Origin: Campylobacter concisus
GTDB taxonomy: Bacteria > Campylobacterota > Campylobacteria > Campylobacterales > Campylobacteraceae
Direction of reading: 5' to 3'
Length of the DNA stretch: 64,000 bases
Assembly: GCF_003048835.2 (NCBI RefSeq)
Contig: NZ_CP060705.1
Location: 372,001-436,000 of the forward strand
Part shown: positions 41,945 through 51,884 of the stretch, in pieces
Numbering within the stretch: position 1 is the stretch's first letter
How the letters are laid out: each line of letters starts with the position of its first letter
The notes under the pieces: generated by a model
What the model was told of the DNA's origin: nothing
Database searches by the model: none
What the model saw: only the letters and a program-made list of their open reading frames with translations
Position numbers and translations under genes: made by a program

Positions 41945-42733
41945 ATGGTAACTATGAGAGATTTATTAGAGTGTGGCGTACATTTTGGTCACCAAACACG
42001 CCGCTGGAACCCAAAGATGAAAAAATTTATCTTTGGTGAGAGAAAAGGTATCTATATTATAGATCTACAAAAGACTATCCGCTACTTCCGCTACACTTAC
42101 AACATCGTTCGTGACGCAGCTGCTGAAGGCAAGTCAGTGCTATTTGTCGGTACTAAAAAACAAGCTATCGACGCTATCAAAGAGTACGCTGAGAAATGCG
42201 GAATGCCTTATGTAAATCACCGCTGGTTAGGTGGTATGATGACAAACTTCGGTACTATCCGCCAGTCTATCCGCAAACTAGAAGTTATCGAAGCTATGGA
42301 AGAAGATGGTTCGATAAATTTACTAACTAAAAAAGAGGCTTTGATGCTTCGCCGCAAAAAAGAGAAGCTTATCGCAACTCTTGGCGGTATCCGCAATATG
42401 AAAAGCCTACCTGATATGATATTTGTTGTTGATACAGTTAAAGAAAAGATCGCTGTTCAAGAGGCAAATCGCTTAAAAATCCCAGTTGTAGCACCTATCG
42501 ATACAAACTGCGATCCTGACGTTGTTGATTATCCTATCCCTGGAAACGACGATGCGATCCGCTCTGTTCAGCTTTTCTGCCAAGAGATGGCTGAGGCGAT
42601 CAACGAAGGCAAATCACTTCTTGAGCAAGATGGTGGCGAGCAAGCTGCTGGTGAAGAAGTAAGCCAAGATGAGAAAGACGCAGTTGTAGCTGAGGCTATG
42701 AGCGAAGAAGACTTTGGCGAGGACGAAGAGTAA
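41945..42733 (+). CDS. rpsB: 30S ribosomal protein S2
   Basis: The protein has 262 residues. [20 protein letters not shown] is the classical S2 start, followed by [38 protein letters not shown] and the acidic C-terminal extension. Its TAA overlaps the ATG of tsf by one base. Confidence 0.98.
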   Translation: MVTMRDLLECGVHFGHQTRRWNPKMKKFIFGERKGIYIIDLQKTIRYFRYTYNIVRDAAAEGKSVLFVGTKKQAIDAIKEYAEKCGMPYVNHRWLGGMMTNFGTIRQSIRKLEVIEAMEEDGSINLLTKKEALMLRRKKEKLIATLGGIRNMKSLPDMIFVVDTVKEKIAVQEANRLKIPVVAPIDTNCDPDVVDYPIPGNDDAIRSVQLFCQEMAEAINEGKSLLEQDGGEQAAGEEVSQDEKDAVVAEAMSEEDFGEDEE

Positions 42734-43797
42734 TGGAAATAACTGCACAAATGGTAAAAGAGCTCCGCGAATCAACCGGAGCTGGCATGATGGACTGCAA
42801 AAAGGCACTTGGCGAAGCAAATGGCGACATGGAAAAAGCTGTTGATATACTTCGTGAAAAAGGCCTAGGTCAAGCTGCTAAAAAGGCTGACCGCCTTGCA
42901 AGCGAGGGCTTAGTAAGCGTTGAAGTTTGCTCAAAATGCAAAAAAGCAACTATCAGCGAGATCAACTCTGAGACCGACTTCGTTGCTAGAAACCCACAGT
43001 TTCAAGCGCTTGCAAAAGACGCAACGGCTCACATCCAATCAAGTGGTATAAAAACAGTTGAAGAGCTAAATGCAAGCACATTAAATGGTGTTAAATTTGA
43101 AGAATATTTCAAAACTCAGATCGCAACTATCGGTGAAAACCTTGTAGTTCGTCGCTTTGAGACAATCAGCGCTGATGATAAGGGCGTGGTAAATGGCTAC
43201 GTTCACTCAAATGGCCGTGTTGGCGTACTTATCGGTGCAGCTTGCGAAAGTGCTGAAGTTGCAAACAAAGCAGCTGAATTTATAAGAAATTTATGTATGC
43301 ACGCAGCTGCTATGAAGCCAAGCGTTATAAGCTACAAAGACCTTGATAAAGAGTTTGTTGAGAAAGAATTTATCGCACTTCGTGCTGAACTTGAAAAAGA
43401 AAATGAAGAGCTAAAACGCCTAGGTAAGCCACTTCACCACATCCCTGAATATGCTAGCCGCTGCCAGATAGGTGAGGCAGAGCTTGCAAAAGCTACAAAA
43501 GCGATCGAAGAAGAGCTAAAAGCTGAGGGCAAACCTGAGAAAATTTGGGACAAGATCATCCCTGGCAAGATCGAGAGATTTTACGCTGATAACACAGTGC
43601 TTGACCAACGCCTTACACTTTTAGGTCAGTTTTATGTAATGGACGATAAAAAGACTATCGAACAAGTTATCGAAGAGAAGAGCAAAGAGCTTGGCGGCAA
43701 GATCGAAATCGTAAAATACGTTCGTTTCGAGCTTGGCGAAGGCTTAGAGAAAAAAGTAGATGACTTTGCTGCAGAAGTTGCTGCTCAAATAGGCTAA
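42733..43797 (+). CDS. tsf: Elongation factor Ts
   Basis: This factor exchanges GDP for GTP on EF-Tu. The N-terminal UBA-like segment VKELRESTGAGMMDCKKALG and the SEINSETDFVARN motif are present. At 354 residues it is longer than the E. coli protein, as in other Campylobacter. Its stop overlaps the next ATG by one base. Confidence 0.97.
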   Translation: MEITAQMVKELRESTGAGMMDCKKALGEANGDMEKAVDILREKGLGQAAKKADRLASEGLVSVEVCSKCKKATISEINSETDFVARNPQFQALAKDATAHIQSSGIKTVEELNASTLNGVKFEEYFKTQIATIGENLVVRRFETISADDKGVVNGYVHSNGRVGVLIGAACESAEVANKAAEFIRNLCMHAAAMKPSVISYKDLDKEFVEKEFIALRAELEKENEELKRLGKPLHHIPEYASRCQIGEAELAKATKAIEEELKAEGKPEKIWDKIIPGKIERFYADNTVLDQRLTLLGQFYVMDDKKTIEQVIEEKSKELGGKIEIVKYVRFELGEGLEKKVDDFAAEVAAQIG

Positions 43798-44441
43798 TGG
43801 AAATTTTAAGAGCGTCTAATCTAGGCTTTGCGTATGATTATACGCTCTTTAACAATATAAATTTAACTCTCAATCAAAAACAAAGTATCGCGATAACTGG
43901 CGTTAGCGGTTGTGGCAAATCAACGCTTTTACACATACTTTCAACACTTTTAAAACCAAATTTTGGCGAGGTCATCTATCAAGATAGATCGATCTATGAG
44001 CTTTCTCAAAATGAGCTTTTGGCCATTAGAAGGCTTCATTTTGGCATTATTTTTCAGTCGCACTATCTTTTTAAAGGTTTTAGCGCTTATGAAAATATCG
44101 AGCTTGCAAGCATCTTATCTGGTGAAAATATAGAAAAAAATGATCTTGAAGCGCTTAAAATTTCAAGTGTAATAAATCAAAAAGTTGGCGAGCTAAGTGG
44201 CGGTCAGCAGCAGCGTGTCAGCATCGCTAGAGTGCTTACTAAAAAGCCAAAGATCATCTTTGCAGACGAGCCAACGGGCAACCTTGATAAGCAAACGGCA
44301 AATGAAGTGATGCAAGTTTTATTTGACTATATAAATGAAAATAACGCTGCCCTTGTTCTAGTCACTCACGACAACGACCTAGCCGCGAAATGCGATAACT
44401 CATACAAGCTTGAAAATAAAGAGCTTGTGCAAATTTCTTAA
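43797..44441 (+). CDS. ABC transporter ATPase (LolD/FtsE-like)
   Basis: The ATPase subunit has 214 residues: Walker A GVSGCGKST, Q-loop FQSHYLFKGFSAYEN, signature LSGGQQQRVSIARVL and Walker B IIFADEPTGNLD. The sequence type is that of LolD/MacB/FtsE-like importers and lipoprotein-release systems. No permease is adjacent. It sits downstream of tsf as in C. jejuni. It probably pairs with a permease encoded elsewhere. Confidence 0.85.
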   Translation: MEILRASNLGFAYDYTLFNNINLTLNQKQSIAITGVSGCGKSTLLHILSTLLKPNFGEVIYQDRSIYELSQNELLAIRRLHFGIIFQSHYLFKGFSAYENIELASILSGENIEKNDLEALKISSVINQKVGELSGGQQQRVSIARVLTKKPKIIFADEPTGNLDKQTANEVMQVLFDYINENNAALVLVTHDNDLAAKCDNSYKLENKELVQIS

Positions 44442-44530
44442 AATTTAGCTTCAAATTTCTAAAAACGACCACATAAATTTAAAAACAAAGTAAAATTTTG
44501 TAAAATTAGTAAAAAATTTAAAAGAGCAAA

Positions 44531-45292
44531 ATGGAACTAGTAGAATTTTTTGGAGCTGATAAGACCATAGTTTTTATGCTTTTATTTGCACGCCTAAGCG
44601 GTCTCATCGTTTTTTTCCCATTTTATTCGCACAATCAAATTCCTCTTAGCGTAAAAACGCTTTTAGTTTTTGTTCTTTGTGTCGTGCTTTTTCCTCTCTC
44701 AAAAGCTCATGAAAACTCTATAAATTTCCTTGTTGGCGAGATACTTGGCGAGGTGATGCTGGGGCTAAGTGCTGGACTTATGCTAACCATCATCTTTGCC
44801 ACACTTCAAATGGCAGGCGAGCAAATCTCGATGGTCATGGGCTTTTCGATGGCGTCGGTACTTGACCCACAAACTGGCACAAACTCCCCAGTCATAGCAA
44901 ACCTTATAAATTTCATCGCACTGCTAACATTTCTAGCTTTTGACGGTCACCATTTACTCCTTCAGTTTTACGCTAGCTCACTTGCTGTGGTACCACTTGG
45001 CGACTTTTATCCACGCCCTGGCATCATGAGCTATGCGATAAATTTATTTACAAATTTGTTTATGTTTGGCTTTATCATGTCATTTCCTATCATCGCGCTT
45101 TCTTTGCTCTCAGACTCCATTTTTGGCATGCTCATGAAGACGATGCCGCAGTTTAACCTACTAGTCATCGGCTACCCTATCAAAGTGACGATCGGATTTT
45201 CTGTTTTGATAGCCATTTTAGCAGGCATTATGAAGATCATGAGCGACCTACTTTTAAAAGTGATAAATGATCTGCCGGCTCTATTTTTTTAA
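44531..45292 (+). CDS. fliR: Flagellar export apparatus protein FliR
   Basis: This is a 253-residue inner-membrane component of the flagellar type III export gate with five to six hydrophobic helices. Landmarks are ARLSGLIVFFPF, GEQISMVMGFSMASVLDPQT, and the C-terminal PQFNLLVIGYPIKVTIGFSV. It lies in a non-flagellar cluster, as in C. jejuni. Confidence 0.93.
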   Translation: MELVEFFGADKTIVFMLLFARLSGLIVFFPFYSHNQIPLSVKTLLVFVLCVVLFPLSKAHENSINFLVGEILGEVMLGLSAGLMLTIIFATLQMAGEQISMVMGFSMASVLDPQTGTNSPVIANLINFIALLTFLAFDGHHLLLQFYASSLAVVPLGDFYPRPGIMSYAINLFTNLFMFGFIMSFPIIALSLLSDSIFGMLMKTMPQFNLLVIGYPIKVTIGFSVLIAILAGIMKIMSDLLLKVINDLPALFF

Positions 45293-45345
45293 GAAAATAG
45301 CAATGAAATTTATCATAGAATAGGCTTTTACTATTACAAGGAGGG

Positions 45346-46908
45346 ATGATGAAAGTTGCTCTTATAAATAAAAATCCAGCAGTTTCACGTCTGATAACTT
45401 TAAGTCTGAATAAAATCGGTACCGAATATAGCGAATTTGAGGATCTAAATGGATTTGACGATGCTCAGTTTGACTTTATCATAATCGACAGTGACGTGGA
45501 TAGTAGCGAGCTAGCTACAGATAAAAAGGTAATGTATCTAGCAAGTCGTGGCGAGAGCAAGCCAGAATTTGCTACTTTGATGCTTGAAAAACCATTTTTA
45601 CCGACTGAATTTATAAGTGTTTTTGAGCAAAATATTCCAAAAGATGAGCCAGTTGCCGAGCATGGCGAGAGTGAGCAGGGTGAAAGCGACTTTGGCGACT
45701 TTAGCGATGAGGCTATAAATTTTGACGAGATGTCAGGGTTTAAACTGCCTGATATAGATACAAATTTAGAAAATTTTGCAGATCTTGACAAAGAGCTTTT
45801 AGAAAGTGGCATAGATAGCCCAAGCGAGGAGATTAGCCAGAGCGACTTACAAGAGGAAAATGAAGTTAGCGATATGGAGTCTTTAGAAGAGCTTGAAGAC
45901 CTACAAGAGCTTGCCAGCGAAGATCTTGCTGATGAGAGCGTGGATGAAGAGACTAGCGAAGCGATAAGTGATGCGCATGAGAGCGAAGAGAGTAAAGATG
46001 GCGATCTAGCAGAGCTTAGTGCGCTTGTCGATGAGATAGAAAATATGCCAGAAGAGTCTGAAGCAGATGAAGAGCTAAATAAAAATTTAGATGATATTAT
46101 TAGTCAAAATGACGTTGCAGGCTTGATTGATGGAGAGAAGGCAGATGGCGAGCTTGACGAGATAGATCAGAGTAAATTTGAGCTTAGTGAGATTGATTCG
46201 CTTGATGAAGAGCTAAATAGTGAAGAGACTGACGAAGAAAATAAAAATTTAGATGACGCTGAGCTAGATACTACAAATTTAGAGCAAGAAGAGCTAAATA
46301 TAGACGAGCTAGCTAAATTTGATGATGAAGATAGCCTTGAAAATGAGATAAATTTAGAAGATGAGCCTAAAGATGAGGAGAATTTAGATGAGATCTCTGA
46401 GGCTGATGAAGAGCAAATTCAAGTAGATGATGAAAAAGTAGAAGAAGATATAGAAGAAGAGGCTTTGGATGAAATTTCAAGTGAGGAGCTAGAAAATTTA
46501 GAGCCTAGCGAGAGTAAAAACGCTTCTAGTGAGATGCCAGAAGAAGAGCTAGAAGATATGAGTGAGCCAGAAGCCAAAGAGGATCTAGGTCTAGTAGATG
46601 AAACCTTTGAAGAAGAAAATGCTCAAGAAGAAGAAGACGCACAAGAAGAGAGCAAAGACGCAGCACCAAGCGAGTTAAACTTTGACGCAGCATCGATAGA
46701 TGATATAGATGAAAGCACGATGTTAGCGGCATTCGGGCTAAAAGATATGCCTAAAACAAGCTCAAAAAATGATGCAAAAGAAGACTACAAAGAAGAGCTA
46801 ACTAAAAAGATCACAAAACACGTCCACGAGTCGCTAAATGAGAGCTCGCTAAGAGATGTGCTAAAAGATATGAATATTAAGATAAATATAAGTTTTGAGG
46901 AAAAGTGA
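45346..46908 (+). CDS. Highly acidic protein with receiver-like N-terminus
   Basis: The protein has 520 residues. The first 90 or so (MMKVALINKNPAVSRLITLS and FDFIIIDSDVD) look like a degenerate response-regulator receiver fold. The next 350 are extremely Glu/Asp-rich and low-complexity. The last 60 form a conserved helical end (TKKITKHVHESLNESSLRDV, then LKDMNIKINISF). It corresponds in position to the C. jejuni 'highly acidic protein' between fliR and gmk. Function is unknown. Confidence 0.75.
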   Translation: MMKVALINKNPAVSRLITLSLNKIGTEYSEFEDLNGFDDAQFDFIIIDSDVDSSELATDKKVMYLASRGESKPEFATLMLEKPFLPTEFISVFEQNIPKDEPVAEHGESEQGESDFGDFSDEAINFDEMSGFKLPDIDTNLENFADLDKELLESGIDSPSEEISQSDLQEENEVSDMESLEELEDLQELASEDLADESVDEETSEAISDAHESEESKDGDLAELSALVDEIENMPEESEADEELNKNLDDIISQNDVAGLIDGEKADGELDEIDQSKFELSEIDSLDEELNSEETDEENKNLDDAELDTTNLEQEELNIDELAKFDDEDSLENEINLEDEPKDEENLDEISEADEEQIQVDDEKVEEDIEEEALDEISSEELENLEPSESKNASSEMPEEELEDMSEPEAKEDLGLVDETFEEENAQEEEDAQEESKDAAPSELNFDAASIDDIDESTMLAAFGLKDMPKTSSKNDAKEDYKEELTKKITKHVHESLNESSLRDVLKDMNIKINISFEEK

Positions 46909-46909
46909 G

Positions 46910-47521
46910 TTGCAAGGACAAATTTTAGTAGTTTCAGGGCCTAGCGGAAGCGGTAAAAGCACGCTTTTGAGCCGTCTTTTAAAGGAGGAGAAAGACCTAT
47001 ATTTTTCTATCTCAAGCACAACAAGAGCCAAAAGAGAAGGCGAAGTTGATGGGGTGGATTATTATTTTATAAAAGAAGATGAATTTAAAAGCGGCATAGA
47101 AAAGGGTGAGTTTTTAGAGTGGGCGCAGGTGCATAAAAACTACTATGGTACGAGCTTAAAGCCAGTTTTAGAGGCACTTGAAGCTGGAAAGATAGTGATA
47201 TTTGACATCGATGTGCAGGGCTTTCACATCGCACTTGAGAAATTTAAAAGCTACATCACTTCAGTCTTTATAACAACTGCGAATAAAAAAGAGCTCAAAA
47301 GACGATTGAAAAACCGCGGAACAGATTGTGACGAGACGATAGAAAATCGCCTGATGAACGCAGTTGGAGAGATGGAGCATATTTTAGAGTATGATTATTT
47401 TTTAGTAAATGATGATATAGAAAAGAGCTATAAAGGACTAAAATCAATCCTTCGAGCGATGAGGTTAAAAAGTGCTAAGATAAACTTAAGAAACGTCATC
47501 GACGAGTGGATAGATTGTTAG
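46910..47521 (+). CDS. gmk: Guanylate kinase
   Basis: This enzyme phosphorylates GMP with ATP. The start is taken at TTG 46910, eight bases after AGGA and one base after the acidic-protein stop; another TTG five codons upstream lacks a ribosome site. The P-loop SGPSGSGKST is near the N-terminus, then STTRAKREGEVDGVDYYF, FLEWAQVHKNYYGTS and IFDIDVQG. The length is about 203 residues. Confidence 0.93.
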   Translation: MQGQILVVSGPSGSGKSTLLSRLLKEEKDLYFSISSTTRAKREGEVDGVDYYFIKEDEFKSGIEKGEFLEWAQVHKNYYGTSLKPVLEALEAGKIVIFDIDVQGFHIALEKFKSYITSVFITTANKKELKRRLKNRGTDCDETIENRLMNAVGEMEHILEYDYFLVNDDIEKSYKGLKSILRAMRLKSAKINLRNVIDEWIDC

Positions 47522-47572
47522 AAATTCAGGAATTTATGATAATATTTTGAGAAAATTTAATAAGGAGAAAAG

Positions 47573-47794
47573 ATGGGTTCTTTTAGTATTGGCCACTGGT
47601 TGATCGTTTTAGCGATCATTGTATTACTTTTTGGAGCAAAGAAGATCCCAGAGCTTGCAAAAGGACTAGGTAAGGGCATAAAGACTTTTAAGGCTGAGAT
47701 GGAGGATACAACCCCTGAAAAGAGCGAAAAAGTCGAGCATAAAGAAGAGAGCGCTGCTAGTCAAAAGATAGAAGAAACAACTAAAAACGCGTAG
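47573..47794 (+). CDS. tatA: Twin-arginine translocase subunit TatA
   Basis: The protein has 73 residues: a short N-terminal membrane helix ([20 protein letters not shown]), the [16 protein letters not shown] amphipathic helix with the family Phe/Gly hinge, and a charged tail. It forms the pore of the Tat export system. It lies between gmk and argS as in C. jejuni. Confidence 0.93.
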   Translation: MGSFSIGHWLIVLAIIVLLFGAKKIPELAKGLGKGIKTFKAEMEDTTPEKSEKVEHKEESAASQKIEETTKNA

Positions 47795-47803
47795 GTTTGA
47801 AAG

Positions 47804-49387
47804 TTGAAAGACAAAGTAAAAGCTGAAATTTCAAAGGTTTTAGAGCGAGAATTTGTGCTTGAGAAGCCAAAGGATAAAAATTTAGCCCACTATGCGACGC
47901 CACTTTTTAGCCTTGCAAAGGAGCTAAGAAAGTCGCCGGCTATGATAGCTAGCGAGTTTGCTGATAAATTTAGTGATAGCAAGATAGTTGAAGCCAGCGC
48001 AGTAAATGGCTACTTAAATTTCAAGCTTAAGAGCAAATTTTTAGATGAAATTTCAAAGCAAATTTTGCTAGATAGCGAAAATTTTGCAAAAGAAGATGCG
48101 AAAAAAGATAGCTATTTAATAGAATACATCAGCGCAAATCCAACTGGACCGCTTCACATCGGACACGTTAGAGGTGCAGTTTATGGCGATACTTTAGCTA
48201 GACTTGGCAAAAGACTTGGCTACGCCATCTCAACAGAATACTACATAAACGATGCGGGTAATCAAATAGATCTGCTTGGCACTTCAATATCTCTCGCGGC
48301 TAAAGAGCAACTTTTTAACGAAAGCGTCGTCTATCCAGAGAAGTACTACCGCGGGGATTATATTTTAGATATTGCTAAGCTTGCAAATGAGAAATTTGGT
48401 AAAGAAATTTTTTATGACGAGAGAAGAAACCTTGAGCTTGCTGAGTTTGGCAAGGATATCGTGCTTGAGATCATCAAAAAAGACTTGGCTGACGTTGGCA
48501 TTTTTATAGAGAGCTGGGCTAGCGAAAAGGCCCTTTATGACCATCTTGTGCCAACTATAGAAAAGCTAAAACGTTCAAATCAAATGTATGAAAAAGAGGG
48601 CGCTACTTATATCGCTTCTACCACGCTTGGCGACGATAACGATAGGGTTGTCGTTAGAAATGACGGTAGGCCGACATATCTAGCTGGTGACATCATCTAC
48701 CATAATGCTAAATTTGAAAGAAATTTTGACCACTATATAAACATTTGGGGTGCGGATCATCACGGATATATTGCAAGGCTAAAGGCTGCGATAAATTTCC
48801 TTGGATACGACGAAAACAAGCTTGAAGTGATACTTATGCAGATGGTTAGCCTGCTAAAAGATGGCAAGCCATACAAGATGAGTAAGCGCGCTGGCAATGC
48901 CGTGCTGATGAGTGATATCGCAAGCGAGATCGGTGCTGAGGCGCTTAGATTTATCTTTATAAGTAAAGCAAACACGAGTAGCTTGGAATTTGATGTAGAT
49001 GAGCTTAAAAAAGAGGATAGCTCAAACCCTATTTTTTACATAAACTATGCTCACGCTAGGATAAATCAGGTCTTTGCAAAGGCTGGAAAAAGTGTTTGCG
49101 ACGTGGTGAATGCGGACTTTGAGTGTCTAGATGAAAATGCTAAAAATTTGCTTTTTGAGGCACTTATTTTGCCTGAGATTTTAGAGGATGCTTTTATCTC
49201 AAGGCAGCTTCAAAAGATACCAGACTATCTAAAGTCAATGTCTGCTAGTTTTCATAAATTTTATAACGAAAACCGCGTGGTTGGAAATGAAAATGAAGAT
49301 AGCTTACTAAAAGTCTTTGCAATCGTTGCAGTTTCTATAAAAACAGCATTTAATATAATGGGAATCACAGCTAAAGATAGGATGTAA
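47804..49387 (+). CDS. argS: Arginyl-tRNA synthetase
   Basis: This 527-residue class I synthetase starts at TTG 47804. The HIGH motif appears as SANPTGPLHIGHVRGAVYG (about residues 114-132) and the KMSKS equivalent as PYKMSKRAGN. The C-terminal anticodon-binding all-helical domain ends RQLQKIPDYLKSMSASFHKF followed by YNENRVV. A good terminator follows directly. Confidence 0.96.
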   Translation: MKDKVKAEISKVLEREFVLEKPKDKNLAHYATPLFSLAKELRKSPAMIASEFADKFSDSKIVEASAVNGYLNFKLKSKFLDEISKQILLDSENFAKEDAKKDSYLIEYISANPTGPLHIGHVRGAVYGDTLARLGKRLGYAISTEYYINDAGNQIDLLGTSISLAAKEQLFNESVVYPEKYYRGDYILDIAKLANEKFGKEIFYDERRNLELAEFGKDIVLEIIKKDLADVGIFIESWASEKALYDHLVPTIEKLKRSNQMYEKEGATYIASTTLGDDNDRVVVRNDGRPTYLAGDIIYHNAKFERNFDHYINIWGADHHGYIARLKAAINFLGYDENKLEVILMQMVSLLKDGKPYKMSKRAGNAVLMSDIASEIGAEALRFIFISKANTSSLEFDVDELKKEDSSNPIFYINYAHARINQVFAKAGKSVCDVVNADFECLDENAKNLLFEALILPEILEDAFISRQLQKIPDYLKSMSASFHKFYNENRVVGNENEDSLLKVFAIVAVSIKTAFNIMGITAKDRM

Positions 49388-49432
49388 GGCTTTGCTTCTT
49401 GCGTAATTTAGCAGTAAAAAGCCTAATTTTTT
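49387..49432 (+). terminator. Intrinsic terminator after argS
   Basis: The arms aggcttt (49387-49393) and aaagcct (49418-49424) are followed by a T6 run (49427-49432). It ends the housekeeping operon and separates it from the glycan locus. Confidence 0.65.
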
Positions 49433-49528
49433 AATTTAAATAAAAATATAAATTTTTAGATGAAGCTTGTGATGCTTTATTTATTTTTAAATATATTTAT
49501 AAAAAATAATTTTAATGGTGAAATAAAA

Positions 49529-50716
49529 ATGGATATCTTAAGCTTAATAGGGCGCACGAAAAACCTCTTTGAAGATGATATAAATGCCCTTGATAAAGAC
49601 CTAAAAGAGATAGTTTCAAGCTCAAGCTTCCTAGTTATCGGCGGTGCTGGCTCGATAGGGTCTGCCGTGACAAAAGAGATCTTTATAAGAGACCCCAAAA
49701 AACTCTACGTCGTTGATATCTCTGAAAACAACCTTGTCGAGCTAGTGCGTGACATAAGAAGTGAGTTTGGATATATAAATGGTGACTTTAAAACTTTTGC
49801 CATAGATGTTGCAAGCGCCGAGTTTGACGCACTTTTAGCGCAAAGCGGTGGATTTGACTACGTGTTAAATTTATCAGCGCTAAAGCACGTTAGAAGCGAA
49901 AAAGACCCATTTACACTCATGAGAATGCTTGAAACAAATATCTTCAACACCGATAAAACGCTGGCTCAAGCTTTGGGTATGAAGTCAAAAAAATATTTCT
50001 GTGTCAGCACCGACAAGGCCGCAAATCCTGTAAATTTAATGGGAGCTAGCAAGCGCATCATGGAGATGTTTGCGTTTAGGCACTCTTTAGAGATCGACGT
50101 CTCGATGGCTAGATTTGCAAACGTGGCATTTAGCGACGGCTCGCTTCTTTTTGGCTTTCAAAAACGCATAGAAAAGTCTCAGCCAATAGTCGCTCCAAAC
50201 GACGTCAGGCGCTACTTTCTAACGCCAAAAGAGAGCGGTGAGCTCTGCCTTTTAAGCACCATTTTTGGCGAAAATAGAGATATATTTTTCCCAAAACTAG
50301 ATGAAAATTTAGACCTCATAACATTTAGCGAGATAGCCAAGCGATACTTAGCAAATTTAGGCTACGAGCCATTTTTATGTGAAAATGAGGAGGAGGCTAG
50401 AAAGCTTGCAAAAGTGCTTCCAAAAGATGGCTTTTACCCTTGTCTTTTTGCGCCTAGTGACACGACTGGAGAGAAGGACTACGAGGAGTTTTTCGTTGAC
50501 GGCGAGAGGCTTGATATGCAAAGACTTCAAAACATCGGCATAGTCAAAAATGATACAAATTTTGACAGTAAAAAGCTAGAAATTTTCAAAAACAATATCT
50601 TAAATTTAAAATCAAGCTTGACATGGAGCAAAGAGGACGTTTTACGCGAAGTTTTTGAGCTCATACCAAATTTTATGCATAAAGAAACAGGAAAATATCT
50701 CGATGAAAAGATGTGA
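49529..50716 (+). CDS. legB: UDP-GlcNAc 4,6-dehydratase of the legionaminic-acid type
   Basis: The start is taken at ATG 49529 (MDILSLIGRTKNLF); an earlier in-frame start would add an implausible hydrophobic stretch. The extended SDR of 395 residues has VIGGAGSIGSAVTKE for the dinucleotide, then ALKHVRSEKDPF and STDKAANPVNLMGASKRIME. The usual catalytic Tyr-x3-Lys is Met-x3-Lys, as in WbpM/PglF-like dehydratases. It should make UDP-4-keto-6-deoxy-GlcNAc. It heads an overlapping operon. Confidence 0.82.
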   Translation: MDILSLIGRTKNLFEDDINALDKDLKEIVSSSSFLVIGGAGSIGSAVTKEIFIRDPKKLYVVDISENNLVELVRDIRSEFGYINGDFKTFAIDVASAEFDALLAQSGGFDYVLNLSALKHVRSEKDPFTLMRMLETNIFNTDKTLAQALGMKSKKYFCVSTDKAANPVNLMGASKRIMEMFAFRHSLEIDVSMARFANVAFSDGSLLFGFQKRIEKSQPIVAPNDVRRYFLTPKESGELCLLSTIFGENRDIFFPKLDENLDLITFSEIAKRYLANLGYEPFLCENEEEARKLAKVLPKDGFYPCLFAPSDTTGEKDYEEFFVDGERLDMQRLQNIGIVKNDTNFDSKKLEIFKNNILNLKSSLTWSKEDVLREVFELIPNFMHKETGKYLDEKM

Positions 50717-51854
50717 TTTTGACGAGGTTTTAAAATTTATAAAAAGCACTTTTGGCAAGGACAAAGTTCCGCTTCACGAGCCTAAATTTATAGGCAATGA
50801 GAAAAAATATCTACTTGAGTGCATCGACTCTAGCTTTGTCTCAAGTGTCGGCAAATTTGTCGATGAGTTTGAGAGTAAGCTAGCTCAAATGGTCGGTGCT
50901 AAATTTGCAGTTGCCACGACAAATGGCACCTCTGCGCTTCACATCTGCCTAAAACTAGCTGGCGTAGAGCAAAATGACGAAGTGATCACGCAGCCAGTTA
51001 CCTTTATAGCCACTTGCAACGCCATTAGCTACCTTTTTGCAAAGCCGGTTTTTGTGGATGTTGATCTTGATACACTTGGTATGTCGCCAGCGTCACTTAG
51101 TGCATTTTTGGAGAAAAACTGCGAGCTAAAGGACGGCAAATGTGTCAATAAAACTAGTGGCAGGATAGTGCGTGCCTGCGTGCCTATGCACACTTTTGGA
51201 CTACCTTGCAAGATAGATGAGATAGCTGAAATTTGCAAGCGTTGGAACATCGCTTTGGTAGAAGACTGTGCCGAGAGCCTTGGTAGCTACTATAAAGGCA
51301 CTCATACAGGGAATTTTGGCAAGCTTGCAGCGATGAGCTTTAATGGTAATAAGATAGTCACAAGCGGAGGAGGCGGAGCTATCATCACAAACGATGAGAA
51401 GATAGCAGAGCACGCTAAATTTATCACCACAACGGCCAAGGTGCCACACCCCTTTGAGTATCGTCACAGCGAGATCGGCTACAACTACCGCTTGCCAAAT
51501 TTAAATGCGGCCCTGCTTGTGGCACAGCTTGAAAATTTAGAGCTATTTTTAAAGAGCAAACGCGAACTTGCGATGATCTATAAAGAGTATTTTTCTAAAT
51601 TTGATGATGTGAAATTTATAGATGAGCCAGCGGACGCTAGGTCAAATTTTTGGCTAAATGAGGTGCTTTTTGAAAGCCGTGAAAAACGAGATGAGTTTTT
51701 GAAATTTAGTAATGAAAATGGCGTTTTCACGCGTCCTATCTGGCAGCTCATGAATGAGCTTGATATGTTTAAAGACTGCCAAAGAGATGAGCTAAAAAAT
51801 GCTAAATTTCTAAGCGACAGGATAGTAAATATCCCAAGCAGTGCAAGAGTTTAG
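50703..51854 (+). CDS. legC: LegC-type sugar aminotransferase
   Basis: The start is taken at ATG 50703, overlapping legB by 14 bases. The 383-residue DegT/DnrJ/EryC1 aminotransferase has ATTNGTSALHICL, QPVTFIATCNAI, VEDCAESLGSYY and the PLP lysine in SFNGNKIVTSGGGG. It probably converts the 4-keto sugar nucleotide to the 4-amino form using glutamate, the second step of legionaminic-acid synthesis. ATG 51885 of the next gene is 31 bases after its stop. Confidence 0.82.
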   Translation: MKRCDFDEVLKFIKSTFGKDKVPLHEPKFIGNEKKYLLECIDSSFVSSVGKFVDEFESKLAQMVGAKFAVATTNGTSALHICLKLAGVEQNDEVITQPVTFIATCNAISYLFAKPVFVDVDLDTLGMSPASLSAFLEKNCELKDGKCVNKTSGRIVRACVPMHTFGLPCKIDEIAEICKRWNIALVEDCAESLGSYYKGTHTGNFGKLAAMSFNGNKIVTSGGGGAIITNDEKIAEHAKFITTTAKVPHPFEYRHSEIGYNYRLPNLNAALLVAQLENLELFLKSKRELAMIYKEYFSKFDDVKFIDEPADARSNFWLNEVLFESREKRDEFLKFSNENGVFTRPIWQLMNELDMFKDCQRDELKNAKFLSDRIVNIPSSARV

Positions 51855-51884
51855 CCATATATGCAAAGTAATAAGGAAAGTGGT

